This document shows positions 33,061 to 42,812 of a DNA stretch of 64,000 nt, piece by piece. Both the position numbers and the translations under genes were made by a program. This DNA is from Cellulomonas sp. Y8 (GTDB lineage: Bacteria > Actinomycetota > Actinomycetes > Actinomycetales > Cellulomonadaceae): positions 4,278,001 to 4,342,000 of the forward strand of contig NZ_CP041203.1 of assembly GCF_008033115.1 (NCBI RefSeq). The letters are read 5' to 3'. Under the pieces are notes generated by a model. It had not been told where the DNA came from. It made no database searches and saw only the letters and a list, made by a program, of their open reading frames with translations. Each line of letters starts with the position of its first letter. Within the stretch, counting starts at the first letter, position 1.

Positions 33061-33977
33061 GCGCCCACCTTCGTCAGGCCCTTGCGCAGCACCTCGCCGT
33101 AGACCTCGTCGGCGTCGAGCCGGCGGAGCTCCTCGGCCAGGCACTCGCGCAGCTGCCGGATCGGCAGCGCGATCCGGTGCTCGGGCTGGTCGGGCTGACG
33201 CAGCGCGGCGGTCTTGCCGTCGGGCCGGTCGAGCACGATCGGGCCTGACTTCCGCTCGAGGCGCACCTGCGTGATCGCCGGGGCATCCGCCTGGCGCTCG
33301 ATGTCGACGGGGCAGTTCAGCGCCCAGCCCAGCCACGCCGCCATGAGGTCGACGGAGGGGTGGGTGCTCTCGCCGGCGACGACCGCGCGGGTGACGGGCT
33401 CGAACGGCGGCTGGTCGAGCGTCGCCGCGATGAGCCCGCGCCACAGGGTGGTGCGGGTCCACGCGAGGTCGGTGTCGCCCTCGGTGTAGCCGCCGGCCAG
33501 CCGGTGCAGCGCGTCGGAGGGGTTGGTGCACTCGGTGGTGTCGGTGATCCGGCGCCGGGCGAGCTGGCCGAGCGGGTGCTGGGCCGGGTCGTCGGGCACC
33601 TGGTACGGCCACCAGGCGACGATCGGCGCGTCCGGCAGCAGCAGGGGGAGCACGAGGGTGTCCAGGTGCCGGGCCTGCGCGGCGGACGGGTGCAGCAGCA
33701 CGACCTCGGAGGCCCCGGCGTCGCCGCCGAGCCGGATCTGCGCGTCGAGCTCGGAGTCGGCTGCCTCGGGGCCGGACTCGGTGAGCACGATGACGCGGCA
33801 GGGGTGCTCGCGGCTCGCGTCGTTGGCGGCCTCGATGGCGGCCTCGGGGTCGTTGGCGCCGACGTCGATGAGGAGCGTGAGCACGCGCCCGAGGGCGACG
33901 GCGCCGCCCTCCTCGCGCTCCTGCACCAGCCGCTTGTTGATGTCGCGGGTGGTCGTCTTGGGCAGGTCGATGATCAC
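33057..33977 (-). CDS. opcA: Glucose-6-phosphate dehydrogenase assembly protein OpcA
   Basis: Partner that assembles or allosterically activates glucose-6-phosphate dehydrogenase in actinobacteria and cyanobacteria. 306 residues from GTG 33977 (GTGA overlap with zwf). Family features: DLPKTTTRDINKRLVQEREEGGAVALGRVLTLLID at the N-terminus, then LVLPLLLPDAPIVAWWP and LAWTRTTLWRGLIAATLDQPPFEPV. Its place between zwf and pgl is canonical. Confidence 0.95.
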   Translation of the reverse strand: MIIDLPKTTTRDINKRLVQEREEGGAVALGRVLTLLIDVGANDPEAAIEAANDASREHPCRVIVLTESGPEAADSELDAQIRLGGDAGASEVVLLHPSAAQARHLDTLVLPLLLPDAPIVAWWPYQVPDDPAQHPLGQLARRRITDTTECTNPSDALHRLAGGYTEGDTDLAWTRTTLWRGLIAATLDQPPFEPVTRAVVAGESTHPSVDLMAAWLGWALNCPVDIERQADAPAITQVRLERKSGPIVLDRPDGKTAALRQPDQPEHRIALPIRQLRECLAEELRRLDADEVYGEVLRKGLTKVGA

Positions 33978-35515
33978 GGTCGCCTCCAGGTCCGTCCGTC
34001 GCGCTCCATCATGCGGTCGGCCGACTCCGGCCCCCAGGTGCCGGCGCGGTACGGCTCCGGCTTGCCCTTGCTCGCCCAGTAGGACGTGATGGGGTCGAGG
34101 ATCTTCCAGGAGAGCTCGACCTCCTCGTGCCGCGGGAACAGCGGCGGGTCGCCCAGCAGGACGTCGAGGATGAGGCGCTCGTAGGCCTCGGGGGACGACT
34201 CGGTGAATGCGTGGCCGTAGCCGAAGTCCATCGTGACGTCGCGGACCTCCATCGCCGTGCCCGGCACCTTGGCGCCGAACCGCAGCGTCACGCCCTCGTC
34301 GGGCTGCACCCGGATGACCAGGGCGTTCTTGCCGAGCTCCTCGGTCGCGGTGGACTCGAAGGGCAGGTGCGGCGCCTTCTTGAACACGACGGCGATCTCG
34401 GTGACGCGGCGGCCGAGGCGCTTGCCGGTGCGCAGGTAGAACGGGACGCCGGCCCAGCGGCGGGTGTCCACGTCGACGCGGATGGCGGCGAAGGTCTCGG
34501 TGGTCGAGTTCGGGTCGAAGCCGCCCTCGTCGAGGTAGCCGACGACCTTCTCGCCGCCCTGCCAGCCCTCGGCGTACTGCCCGCGGGCGGTGTGCTTGCC
34601 GATGTCCTTGGGCACGCGCACCGCGGAGAGGACCTTGATCTTCTCGGCGGTCAGGTCGTGCGCGTCGAACGTGACCGGCTCCTCCATGGCCGTCAGGGCC
34701 AGGAGCTGCAGCAGGTGGTTCTGGATGACGTCGCGGGCGGCGCCGATGCCGTCGTAGTACCCGGCGCGACCGCCGACGCCGATGTCCTCGGCCATCGTGA
34801 TCTGCACGTGGTCGACGTAGTTGGCGTTCCAGATCGGCTCGAACAGCTGGTTGGCGAACCGCAGCGCCAGCAGGTTCTGCACCGTCTCCTTGCCGAGGTA
34901 GTGGTCGATCCGGAACACGTCGTCCGGGTGGAACACCGAGGACACGACGTCGTTCAGCTCACGCGCCGACTGGAGGTCGTGGCCGAACGGCTTCTCGATG
35001 ACGACGCGGCGCCAGGCGTCCTCCACCGACTCCGACAGGCCGGAGCGGGCGAGCTGCTTGCAGACGACGGGGAACGCGCTCGGCGGGACCGAGAGGTAGA
35101 ACGCGTGGTTGCCGCCGGTGCCGCGGGTGACGTCGAGGTCCTCGACGGTCTGCCGCAGCCGGTCGAACGCGTCGTCGTCGTCGAAGGTGCCCTGCACGAA
35201 CCGGATGCCCTCGGACAGCTGGCGCCAGGTGGACTCGCGGAACGGGGTGCGCGCGTGCTCCTTGACGGAGTCGTGCACGATCTGCGCGAAGTCCTGGTCC
35301 TCCCAGTCGCGCCGGGCGAACCCGGTGAGCGCGAAGCCGGGCGGGAGCAGGCCCCGGTTGGTGAGGTCGTACACCGCGGGCATGAGCTTCTTGCGGGCGA
35401 GGTCGCCGGTGACCCCGAAGATCACCAGGCCCGAGGGCCCGGCGATCCGGGGCAGCCGGCGGTCGCGGGGGTCGCGGAGCGGGTTGTGCTCCGCGGTGAC
35501 CTTCGCGGGCCTCAC
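33974..35515 (-). CDS. zwf: Glucose-6-phosphate 1-dehydrogenase
   Basis: First enzyme of the oxidative pentose phosphate pathway, making NADPH. 513 residues from GTG 35515, which overlaps the tal stop. NADP-binding [22 protein letters not shown], catalytic [21 protein letters not shown] (with the active His) and [23 protein letters not shown] are intact. The longer open frame upstream is antisense shadow of tal. Confidence 0.97.
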   Translation of the reverse strand: MRPAKVTAEHNPLRDPRDRRLPRIAGPSGLVIFGVTGDLARKKLMPAVYDLTNRGLLPPGFALTGFARRDWEDQDFAQIVHDSVKEHARTPFRESTWRQLSEGIRFVQGTFDDDDAFDRLRQTVEDLDVTRGTGGNHAFYLSVPPSAFPVVCKQLARSGLSESVEDAWRRVVIEKPFGHDLQSARELNDVVSSVFHPDDVFRIDHYLGKETVQNLLALRFANQLFEPIWNANYVDHVQITMAEDIGVGGRAGYYDGIGAARDVIQNHLLQLLALTAMEEPVTFDAHDLTAEKIKVLSAVRVPKDIGKHTARGQYAEGWQGGEKVVGYLDEGGFDPNSTTETFAAIRVDVDTRRWAGVPFYLRTGKRLGRRVTEIAVVFKKAPHLPFESTATEELGKNALVIRVQPDEGVTLRFGAKVPGTAMEVRDVTMDFGYGHAFTESSPEAYERLILDVLLGDPPLFPRHEEVELSWKILDPITSYWASKGKPEPYRAGTWGPESADRMMERDGRTWRRP

Positions 35516-36630
35516 TCGGCCACCTGCTCCAGGCCGCCGCGGACGGTGTCGAGCAGCTCGGCCCAGGACTTCTCGAACTTGTCGACGCCCTCGCGCTCGA
35601 GCTGGTCGGTGACCTCGTCGATCGCGATGCCGAGACCGGCGAGCCGGTCGATGACGTCCTGCGCCTCGGCCTGGGTGCCGGTGACGGTGTCGCCCCGGAA
35701 GTCGCCGTGGTCGAACACGGCCTGGAGGGTGGCCTCGGGCATGGTGTTGACGACGCCGGCGACGACGAGCTCGTCGACGTACCGGGTGTCGGGGTACGCC
35801 TTGTCCTTGACCCCGGTGGACGCCCACAGGGGACGCTGCGGCTTCGCGCCGGCCGCGGCGAGGGCCTGCCAGCGCTCGCCGGCGACGACCTCCTCGTAGA
35901 CGCCGTAGGCGAGGCGGGCGTTGGCGATGGCGGCCTTGCCGCGGAGGTCGGCGGCCTCGGGGGAGCCGATCTCGTCGAGGCGCGGGTCGATCGCCGCGTC
36001 CACGCGGGACACGAAGAACGACGCGACGGAGGCGATCGGCGCGAGGTCGTGACCGTTGGCCTTCGCCCGCTCCAGGCCCTCGAGGAACGCGTCGAGCACG
36101 GCGCGGTACCGCTCCAGGGAGAAGATCAGCGTGACGTTGACGCTGATGCCGTCGGCGAGCACCTCGGTGATCGCGTTCAGCCCGTCGAGCGTCGCGGGGA
36201 TCTTGATGAACAGGTTCGGCCGGTCGACGGTCGACCACAGCGCGCGGGCCGAGTCGACGGTCGCCTGGGCGTCGTGCGCGAGGCGCGGGTCGACCTCGAT
36301 CGACACGCGGCCGTCCACGCCGTCGGTGGCGTCGTAGACGGGGCGCAGCACGTCGGCGGCCTCGCGCACGTCGTCGGTGGTGATCGCGAAGACCGCGCCG
36401 TCCACGTCGGTGCCCTGCGCCCGCAGCTGCTTCAGCTGCTCGTCGTAGGACTCACCCTTGGCCAGCGCGCTCGCGAAGATCGTCGGGTTGGTCGTGACCC
36501 CGACGACGCGGCGCTCGGCCACGAGGTCCTTCAGGTTCCCGGTGCGCAGCCGCTCCCGGGACAGGTCGTCCAGCCATACCGCGACGCCCGCGTCGGCCAC
36601 CTGGTCGAGCGGCGTGATGCCCTCTGTCAT
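35512..36630 (-). CDS. tal: Transaldolase (actinobacterial type)
   Basis: Transfers dihydroxyacetone units in the non-oxidative pentose phosphate pathway. 372 residues, the long actinobacterial form. [47 protein letters not shown], the Schiff-base Lys in [17 protein letters not shown] and [19 protein letters not shown] are visible. It heads the operon. Transketolase, usually the gene just upstream, is not present here; ctaB is divergent instead. Confidence 0.96.
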   Translation of the reverse strand: MTEGITPLDQVADAGVAVWLDDLSRERLRTGNLKDLVAERRVVGVTTNPTIFASALAKGESYDEQLKQLRAQGTDVDGAVFAITTDDVREAADVLRPVYDATDGVDGRVSIEVDPRLAHDAQATVDSARALWSTVDRPNLFIKIPATLDGLNAITEVLADGISVNVTLIFSLERYRAVLDAFLEGLERAKANGHDLAPIASVASFFVSRVDAAIDPRLDEIGSPEAADLRGKAAIANARLAYGVYEEVVAGERWQALAAAGAKPQRPLWASTGVKDKAYPDTRYVDELVVAGVVNTMPEATLQAVFDHGDFRGDTVTGTQAEAQDVIDRLAGLGIAIDEVTDQLEREGVDKFEKSWAELLDTVRGGLEQVAE

Positions 36631-36951
36631 CGTCGTGCCACCTCACTTCTCGCCCCGGACTCCGGGCCGGGGCGTCGACGGTCGGGCCCGTCCTGACCAG
36701 GCCGGGCGCCGCTCACGCCCGGTCCTGATTCCCCCGGGGCCGGGCGTGCGTTTCGAGCCTAGACCCGCCGGGCGGGGGTCCGCCGTCCGGTCCACCGCCG
36801 CGGGGGCCCGGCGCGACGGACGTCACACGACCGGGACCCTGGTCCCAGGCGGTTCACGGCCGCATCTGCTGCCGGGAGGGCCGTACGATGGTCAGGATCA
36901 TCCGCGGGGCCGTCGGCCGCCGCGGTCCAGCGACGGGCGGAGGACCGGAGC
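36631..36951. other. Divergent promoter region between tal and ctaB
   Basis: 321 bases with no gene. Toward tal there is a minus-strand -10 TAGGCT at 36756-36761, then a 9-bp inverted repeat (CACGCCCGG 36714-36722, CCGGGCGTG 36740-36748) within the leader. Toward ctaB there is TACGAT at 36884-36889. No tkt remnant is recognisable. Confidence 0.5.
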
Positions 36952-37914
36952 GTGCGCACGATGAGCCCAGCCGCTCCCGCCGGGGCCTCGTCGCAGGCCC
37001 CTCGTCCCCAGGCCCAGGCCGGACGGAGCGCGCTGCGCCGCCGCGTCGCCGCGTACGTCGCGCTCACGAAGCCGCGGGTCATCGAGCTGCTGCTCGTCAC
37101 GACGCTGCCGACGATGATCCTGGCGCAGGGCGGGTTCCCGCCGATCGGGCTGGTGCTGGCCACGCTGGTCGGCGGCGCGGCCGCGGCCGGCGCGGCGAAC
37201 GTGCTCAACTGCTACATCGACCGCGACATCGACCAGGTGATGAACCGCACGAAGCGGCGGCCGCTGGTCACGGGGGAGATCACCCCGCGCGCGGCGCTGG
37301 TGTTCGGCCTGGCGCTCGGCGTCGGCTCCCTGCTGTGGCTCGCGCTGCTGGTCAACGTGCCGTCCGCGCTGCTCACCGGCGGCGCGATCCTCATCTACGT
37401 CGTCGGCTACACGATGATCCTCAAGCGGCGCACGCCGCAGAACATCGTGTGGGGCGGCGCCGCCGGCTGCATGCCGGTGCTCATCGGCTGGTCGTCGGTG
37501 ACCGGCGGGCTGTCCTGGGCCGCGGTGCTGCTGTTCGGGGTGATCTTCTTCTGGACGCCGCCGCACTACTGGCCGCTGTCGATGAAGTTCCGCAAGGACT
37601 ACGCGGCCGCGGGCGTCCCGATGCTCCCGGTCGTCGCGGCCGAGTCGAAGGTCGCGAAGGAGATGATCGCGTACACCGTCGCGATGATCGCCTGCTCGCT
37701 GCTGCTGGTGCCGGTCGCCGGGATGACCTGGGTGTACGCGGTCGTCGCGACCGTCCTCGGCGTGTGGTTCCTCTGGTCGAACATCGCGCTGTACCGTCGC
37801 GCCCAGGACCCGAGCCGCGGCAAGCTCCGCGCGATGTCGGTGTTCCACGGGTCGATCACGTACCTGTCGCTGCTGTCGGTCGCGGTGGCGGTCGACGTCT
37901 TCCTCCCGCTCTGA
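36952..37914 (+). CDS. ctaB: Protoheme IX farnesyltransferase (heme o synthase)
   Basis: UbiA-family membrane prenyltransferase that converts heme b to heme o for cytochrome oxidase. 320 residues from GTG 36952, or 317 from ATG 36961. About nine membrane helices; the prenyl-diphosphate site [25 protein letters not shown] and the second loop [17 protein letters not shown] are conserved, as is [19 protein letters not shown]. The disordered Ala/Pro/Gln start precedes [21 protein letters not shown]. Confidence 0.95.
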   Translation: MRTMSPAAPAGASSQAPRPQAQAGRSALRRRVAAYVALTKPRVIELLLVTTLPTMILAQGGFPPIGLVLATLVGGAAAAGAANVLNCYIDRDIDQVMNRTKRRPLVTGEITPRAALVFGLALGVGSLLWLALLVNVPSALLTGGAILIYVVGYTMILKRRTPQNIVWGGAAGCMPVLIGWSSVTGGLSWAAVLLFGVIFFWTPPHYWPLSMKFRKDYAAAGVPMLPVVAAESKVAKEMIAYTVAMIACSLLLVPVAGMTWVYAVVATVLGVWFLWSNIALYRRAQDPSRGKLRAMSVFHGSITYLSLLSVAVAVDVFLPL

Positions 37915-37945
37915 CCCACCGGAGGGACCGCGGGGAGGCACCGGG

Positions 37946-38956
37946 ATGACGGACGAGCAGCCGTCCGCCCCCGCGCTGCGGGCCGCCCTGGACGGGTACC
38001 TCGCGCACCTCGCCGTCGAACGCGGGCTGTCCGCCAACACGCTGGCCGCCTACCGCCGCGACCTCACCCGGTACGTCGACCACCTGGCCGCCGCGGGCCG
38101 CGCGTCGGTCGCGGAGGTGGCGGAGTCCGACGTCGAGGACTTCCTCACCGCCGTGCGGACCGGCTCCGACGGCCGGGCGGTGCTGTCGGCGTCGTCCGCG
38201 AAGCGCGCCGTCGTGGCCGTGCGCGGTTGGCACCGGTTCTCGGTCCTCGAGGGGCTGACCGCCGCCGACCCCGCGCGGGCCGTGCGGCCGCCCAAGCAGT
38301 CCCAGGTGCTGCCCAAGGCGATCGGCACCGACGAGGTGCTGCGGCTGCTGGAGGCGGCGTCCCTCGGCGACGGGCCGGTGCCGCTGCGGGACCGGGCGCT
38401 GCTGGAGCTCGTGTACTCGACCGGCGCCCGCATCTCGGAGGCCGTGGGGCTCGACTTCGACGACCTGGACCTCACCGAGGGCCGCGCGGCCGTCCGGCTG
38501 CTCGGCAAGGGCAGCAAGGAGCGCGTCGTCCCGGTGGGCGCGTACGCCGTCGAGGCGCTCGAGGCGTACCTGGTGCGCGCCCGCCCGGCGCTGGCCGCGG
38601 CGGGGCGCGGGGGAGCGGCGGTGTTCCTCAACACCCGCGGGGCCCGGCTGTCCCGGCAGAGCGCGTGGGCGGTGCTGCGCACGGCCGCCGAGCGGGCCGG
38701 GCTGCCGGGCGCCGACCACGTGTCGCCGCACACGCTGCGGCACTCGTTCGCGACCCACCTGCTGGCCGGCGGCGCCGACGTCCGGGTGGTGCAGGAGCTG
38801 CTGGGCCACGCCTCGGTGACCACCACGCAGATCTACACGAAGGTGACGCCGGACACGCTGCGCGAGGTGTACGCGACCAGCCACCCGCGCGCCAGGCGGG
38901 ACAGCGCCGTCCGGGCCGCCGCGGGCGCCGCGCGCACCGGCGCGGGAGACGGCTGA
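37946..38956 (+). CDS. xerD: Tyrosine recombinase XerD
   Basis: Site-specific recombinase resolving chromosome dimers at dif with its partner. 336 residues behind a GGGAGG site. Core-binding domain with [28 protein letters not shown]; catalytic domain with Arg in [13 protein letters not shown], Lys in [53 protein letters not shown] giving H-x-x-R, His and the nucleophile Tyr. The location upstream of parA-scpAB is the usual place of actinobacterial xerD. Confidence 0.95.
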   Translation: MTDEQPSAPALRAALDGYLAHLAVERGLSANTLAAYRRDLTRYVDHLAAAGRASVAEVAESDVEDFLTAVRTGSDGRAVLSASSAKRAVVAVRGWHRFSVLEGLTAADPARAVRPPKQSQVLPKAIGTDEVLRLLEAASLGDGPVPLRDRALLELVYSTGARISEAVGLDFDDLDLTEGRAAVRLLGKGSKERVVPVGAYAVEALEAYLVRARPALAAAGRGGAAVFLNTRGARLSRQSAWAVLRTAAERAGLPGADHVSPHTLRHSFATHLLAGGADVRVVQELLGHASVTTTQIYTKVTPDTLREVYATSHPRARRDSAVRAAAGAARTGAGDG

Positions 38957-38973
38957 CCGGCCGGGTGCTCCGG

Positions 38974-38979
38974 TAGGTT
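38974..38979 (+). promoter_or_regulatory. -10 box for leaderless parA transcript
   Basis: TAGGTT six bases before GTG 38986; the alternative GTG 38980 would start directly after the box. Confidence 0.5.
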
Positions 38980-38985
38980 GTGCGG

Positions 38986-39852
38986 GTGGCACGCGAGGAG
39001 ACGACCGAGATCGCAACCGACCCGGTGGGCAGGCCCCTGCCCGACTTCCCCGTCCCCGCGCCGCTCGCCGCCCACGGTCCCGCCCGCGTCATCGCGATGT
39101 GCAACCAGAAGGGCGGCGTCGGCAAGACGACCACCACGATCAACCTCGCCGCGGCGCTGGCCGAGTACGGCCGCCGGGTGCTCATCGTCGACTTCGACCC
39201 GCAGGGCGCGGCGTCGGTCGGTCTGGGGGCCAACCCGCACGAGCTCGACCGCACGGTCTACGACCTGCTGGTCGACCGGCACGCGCGGGTCGAGGAGCTG
39301 ATCCGCCCCACGGAGATCCCCAACCTGGACCTCCTGCCGGCCAACATCGACCTGTCCGCCGCCGAGGTGCAGCTGGTCAGCGAGGTGGCCCGCGAGTCGA
39401 TCCTGTCCCGCGTGCTGCGGCCGGTGCTGGACGACTACGACGTGGTGCTGGTCGACTGCCAGCCGTCGCTCGGCCTGCTGACGGTCAACGCGCTCACCGC
39501 CGCGCACGGCGTGCTCATCCCGCTGGAGTGCGAGTTCTTCGCGCTGCGCGGCGTGGCGCTGCTGGTCGAGACGATCGAGAAGGTCCGCGACCGGCTCAAC
39601 CCGCGCCTCGAGGTCGACGGCATCCTCGCCACGATGTACGACCCGCGCACCCTGCACGCGCGCGAGGTCGTCGCCCGGGTGTACGAGGCGTTCGGCGACA
39701 CGCTGCTGCACACCGTCATCGGCCGCACGGTGAAGTTCCCGGACGCCTCGGTGGCGGCGGAGCCGATCACGACGTACGCGCCGACGCACGCCGGGGCGCA
39801 CGCGTACCGGCAGCTCGCGCGGGAGCTCGTCGCCCGTGGCGACGCCGCCTGA
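38986..39852 (+). CDS. ParA family ATPase upstream of scpAB
   Basis: 288-residue Walker ATPase of the ParA/Soj family. Deviant Walker A in AMCNQKGGVGKTTTTINLAAAL, then LIVDFDPQGAASVGLG, VVLVDCQPSLGLLTVNAL and ECEFFALRGVALLVETIEKV. No parB is next to it; this is the second ParA that actinobacteria keep beside scpAB, probably acting in chromosome organisation rather than in the origin-proximal parAB system. scpA begins 17 bases before its stop. Confidence 0.92.
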   Translation: MAREETTEIATDPVGRPLPDFPVPAPLAAHGPARVIAMCNQKGGVGKTTTTINLAAALAEYGRRVLIVDFDPQGAASVGLGANPHELDRTVYDLLVDRHARVEELIRPTEIPNLDLLPANIDLSAAEVQLVSEVARESILSRVLRPVLDDYDVVLVDCQPSLGLLTVNALTAAHGVLIPLECEFFALRGVALLVETIEKVRDRLNPRLEVDGILATMYDPRTLHAREVVARVYEAFGDTLLHTVIGRTVKFPDASVAAEPITTYAPTHAGAHAYRQLARELVARGDAA

Positions 39853-40783
39853 GACGGCGCCGACCGCCGAGGCCGTTGCCGCCGCCCCCGGCGGGACCGG
39901 CGCGCCCGACGACGCGCCGCGGCCCGGGTCCGGCGCCTTCGAGGTGCACCTGGAGAACTTCTCCGGTCCGTTCGACCTGCTGCTGGGGCTGATCTCCAAG
40001 CACAAGCTCGACATCACCGAGGTCGCGCTCGCCGCGGTCACGGACGAGTTCATCGCGTACATCCGGGCCGCCGAGCGGGCCGAGGCCGAGGGCGGTCGCC
40101 CCTGGGACCTGGGGCAGGCGTCCGAGTTCCTGCTGGTCGCGGCCACGCTGCTCGACCTGAAGGCCGCGCGGCTGCTGCCCGCGGGCGAGGTCGAGGACGC
40201 CGAGGACCTGGAGCTGCTGGAGGCGCGGGACCTGCTGTTCGCCCGGCTGCTGCAGTACCGGGCCTACAAGGTGGTGGCCGCCGACATCGGCACCCGGCTC
40301 ACGGAGCAGGGCCGGCGGCTGCCGCGCACGGTGCAGCTGGAGCCGCACCTCGCGGCGATGCTCCCGGAGCTCATCTGGCAGATCGGGCCGGAGGAGCTCG
40401 CCGCGCTGGCCGCGAAGGCGCTCGCGCCGCCGGCCCCGCCGCCCGGAGTGGACCTCAGCCACCTGCACGCGCCCGCGGTGAGCGTCCGGGAGCAGGCGGC
40501 CGTGCTCGCGGACCGGCTGCGGCACGGCGGGGCCGCCTCGTTCCGCACGCTGACCGCCGACGCCGACTCGACGCTGCTGGTGGTGGCGCGGTTCCTCGCG
40601 CTGCTGGAGCTGTTCCGGGAGGGCGCCGTGGCGTTCGACCAGGTGACGCCGCTCGGGGAGCTGACCGTGCGGTGGACGGGGGCCGAGGACGGCGACGTCG
40701 CCGTGGCCTCGGACTTCGACGAGGCGGACGACGTGGTGCCGGCCGACGCGGTCGCGCCCGAGGCGCAGGGGGAAGACGCATGA
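39836..40783 (+). CDS. scpA: Segregation and condensation protein A
   Basis: Kleisin subunit of the bacterial SMC condensin. 315 residues from GTG 39836. After a ~35-residue disordered start comes the kleisin N-domain FEVHLENFSGPFDLLLGLISKHKLDITEVALAAVTDEFIAYI and SEFLLVAATLLDLKAARLLP; the C-terminal winged helix includes TLLVVARFLALLELFREGAVAFDQVTPLGELTVRW. It overlaps parA by 17 bases and scpB by four. Confidence 0.95.
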   Translation: MATPPETAPTAEAVAAAPGGTGAPDDAPRPGSGAFEVHLENFSGPFDLLLGLISKHKLDITEVALAAVTDEFIAYIRAAERAEAEGGRPWDLGQASEFLLVAATLLDLKAARLLPAGEVEDAEDLELLEARDLLFARLLQYRAYKVVAADIGTRLTEQGRRLPRTVQLEPHLAAMLPELIWQIGPEELAALAAKALAPPAPPPGVDLSHLHAPAVSVREQAAVLADRLRHGGAASFRTLTADADSTLLVVARFLALLELFREGAVAFDQVTPLGELTVRWTGAEDGDVAVASDFDEADDVVPADAVAPEAQGEDA

Positions 40784-41466
40784 CCGGAGACCCGACGGCT
40801 GCGGTGCCCGGAGGCGTACCGGCGGACGGGCTCGGCGAGGGCGAGCTGCCCCCCGAACCCGCGGCGGAGGCCCCCGACGTCCACGACCTGCCCGGCGGCG
40901 CCCTCGCGGCGCTGGAGGCCGTGCTCATGGTCGCGGACGAGCCGATCCCGGCTGTGCGCCTCGCCACGGTGCTCGGCCTGCCGACCGGCGAGGTCGTCGA
41001 CCTGCTGCGCACCCTCGCCGAGGAGTACCGCGGCGAGCACGGCGGGCGTCCGCGCGGGTACGAGCTGCGCCAGGCCGGCGAGGGCTGGCGGATCTACTCG
41101 GCGCCGGCGTTCCACCAGGTCGTCGGCCAGTTCGTGCTGGACGGGCAGACGGCCCGGCTGACCCAGGCCGCGCTCGAGACCCTGGCCGTGATCGCGTACC
41201 GCCAGCCGGTCACGCGCGGGCAGGTCTCGGGCGTGCGCGGGGTCAACGTGGACGGCGTGGTGCGCACGCTGACGGCCCGCGGGCTGGTCACCGAGGCCGG
41301 CACCGACCCGGGCTCGGGTGCGCTGCTGTACCGGACCACGGGATACTTCCTCGAGCGGATGGGCCTCACGAGCCTCGACGAGCTGCCCCCGCTCGCCCCG
41401 TACCTGCCCGAGATCGACGCGTTCGACGGGCTGGACGGGGCCGCAGTGACGACAGGAGACGTGTGA
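40780..41466 (+). CDS. scpB: Segregation and condensation protein B
   Basis: Winged-helix partner of ScpA in SMC-ScpAB. 228 residues from ATG 40780 (ATGA overlap). Core: LAALEAVLMVADEPIPAVRLATVLGL, GWRIYSAPAFHQVVGQFVLDGQTARLTQAALETLAVIAYRQPVTRGQVSGVRGVNVDGVVRTL and TTGYFLERMGLTSLDELPPLAPYLP. The stop overlaps the GTG start of rluB. Confidence 0.95.
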   Translation: MTGDPTAAVPGGVPADGLGEGELPPEPAAEAPDVHDLPGGALAALEAVLMVADEPIPAVRLATVLGLPTGEVVDLLRTLAEEYRGEHGGRPRGYELRQAGEGWRIYSAPAFHQVVGQFVLDGQTARLTQAALETLAVIAYRQPVTRGQVSGVRGVNVDGVVRTLTARGLVTEAGTDPGSGALLYRTTGYFLERMGLTSLDELPPLAPYLPEIDAFDGLDGAAVTTGDV

Positions 41467-42812
41467 TGAGTGCAGCAGGACAGGGCGGTCGCGGCCGCGG
41501 TGGCGCGGGCGGCGGTGCCCGCGGGGCCGGTGGGTCCGGCGGTCGGTCCGGAGGAGCCGGGCGCGGCGGCGCCGGCGGCGCGGGCCGCTCGGGCGGCGGC
41601 GCGGGTCAGGGTGGCGGTCGCTCCGGCGGCGCCGGGTACGGCGGCGGTCGTTCCGGCGGTGCGGGCCAGGGCGGCGGTCGGTCGGGCTCGGGCTCGTCCG
41701 GCGGCTACGGCGGACGCTCCGGGTCCGGCGGCCAGGGTGGCGGCTACGGCGGCGGACGTCCCGGCTCGGGCGGCCAGGGCGGCGGCTCCGGCCGGCCGTC
41801 CTCCGGCTACGGCGGCGGCTCGGGCCGTCCGTCGTCGGGCGGCGGCTACGGCGGCGGCTCCGGCCGTCCGGGTGCGGGCCGCCCCGGCGCGTCGTCCGCG
41901 GGTCGCCCCGGCGGCTCCTCGTCCGGCCGCGTCGCGGGCGCCGGTCGCCCGGGCGGCGGCACCCGCTCCGGCGCCCCTCGCGGCGCCGACACCGGCCGCC
42001 CGGGCTCGGCCTGGCCGTCCCGCCCGCCGCAGTCGTACCGCACGCCCCCGCGCGGCCCGCGCCCGACGGACATCGACGTGCACGACCCCGAGGGCGTGCG
42101 GCTGCAGAAGGTGCTGGCGCAGGCCGGCCTCGGCTCGCGCCGCGCGTGCGAGGAGCTGATCGCGGCCGGCCGGGTGACGGTCGACGAGCAGGTGGTGCTG
42201 GAGCTCGGCGTGCGGGTCGACCCGCGCAGCGCCGTGATCCACGTCGACGGCCTGCGCCTGCAGCTCGACAAGGACGTCATCACCCTGGCGCTGAACAAGC
42301 CGCTGGGCGTGGTGTCGACCATGCACGACCCCGAGGGCCGCCCGTCGCTCGAGCAGTTCGTGCAGAACCGCGAGGAGCGGCTGTTCCACGTCGGCCGGCT
42401 GGACGCCGACTCGGAGGGCCTGATCCTGCTGACCAACGACGGGGAGCTCGCCAACCGGCTATCGCACCCGTCGCACGGCGTCTCCAAGACGTACCTCGCC
42501 ACCGTCGACGGCCGGGTCCCCGCCGGGGTCGGCGCGCGGCTGAAGAAGGGCGTCGAGCTCGAGGACGGCGTCGTGGCGGTGGACGCGTTCCGCGTCGTGG
42601 ACGCCACGCCGCAGGCCAGCATGGTCGAGATCGTGATCCACGAGGGTCGCAACCGCGTCGTCCGCCGGCTGCTGGAGGAGGTGGGCCACCCGGTGACCCG
42701 CCTGCTGCGCACCCAGATCGGCCCGATCAAGCTGGGCGACCTGCGCCCGGGCCGCACCCGTGTGCTCGGGAAGGCGGAGGTCGGCTCGCTGATGACGTCG
42801 GTGGGCATGTGA
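41463..42812 (+). CDS. rluB: rRNA pseudouridine synthase (RluB/RsuA family) with long Gly-rich N-terminus
   Basis: 449-residue protein (GTG 41463, or ATG 41466). Residues ~1-200 are Gly/Ser/Arg/Tyr low complexity with units such as GGRSGGAGQGGG and SGRPSSGYGGG, ending in a Pro/Arg stretch. The catalytic part starts at about 205: an S4 RNA-binding domain (RLQKVLAQAGLGSRRACEELIAAGRVTVDEQVV), LALNKPLGVVSTMHDPEGRPSL, and catalytic Asp in FHVGRLDADSEGLILLTNDGEL. It would modify 23S rRNA. The disordered RGG-like part is much longer than in model RluB. Confidence 0.92.
   Translation: MMSAAGQGGRGRGGAGGGARGAGGSGGRSGGAGRGGAGGAGRSGGGAGQGGGRSGGAGYGGGRSGGAGQGGGRSGSGSSGGYGGRSGSGGQGGGYGGGRPGSGGQGGGSGRPSSGYGGGSGRPSSGGGYGGGSGRPGAGRPGASSAGRPGGSSSGRVAGAGRPGGGTRSGAPRGADTGRPGSAWPSRPPQSYRTPPRGPRPTDIDVHDPEGVRLQKVLAQAGLGSRRACEELIAAGRVTVDEQVVLELGVRVDPRSAVIHVDGLRLQLDKDVITLALNKPLGVVSTMHDPEGRPSLEQFVQNREERLFHVGRLDADSEGLILLTNDGELANRLSHPSHGVSKTYLATVDGRVPAGVGARLKKGVELEDGVVAVDAFRVVDATPQASMVEIVIHEGRNRVVRRLLEEVGHPVTRLLRTQIGPIKLGDLRPGRTRVLGKAEVGSLMTSVGM

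Noticed and set aside
37946..38956. Phage or integrative-element integrase
   Set aside because: Sequence and conserved neighbourhood (ctaB, parA, scpAB) fit housekeeping XerD.
38986..39852. Origin-proximal parAB locus
   Set aside because: No parB or parS-like site (TGTTTCACGTGAAACA) is seen; the gene is in the scpAB context.
41500..42060. CRISPR or minisatellite-like repeat array in the rluB N-terminus
   Set aside because: The GGCGG-rich repetition follows the Gly-rich codon pattern in frame; units vary in length and there are no spacers.
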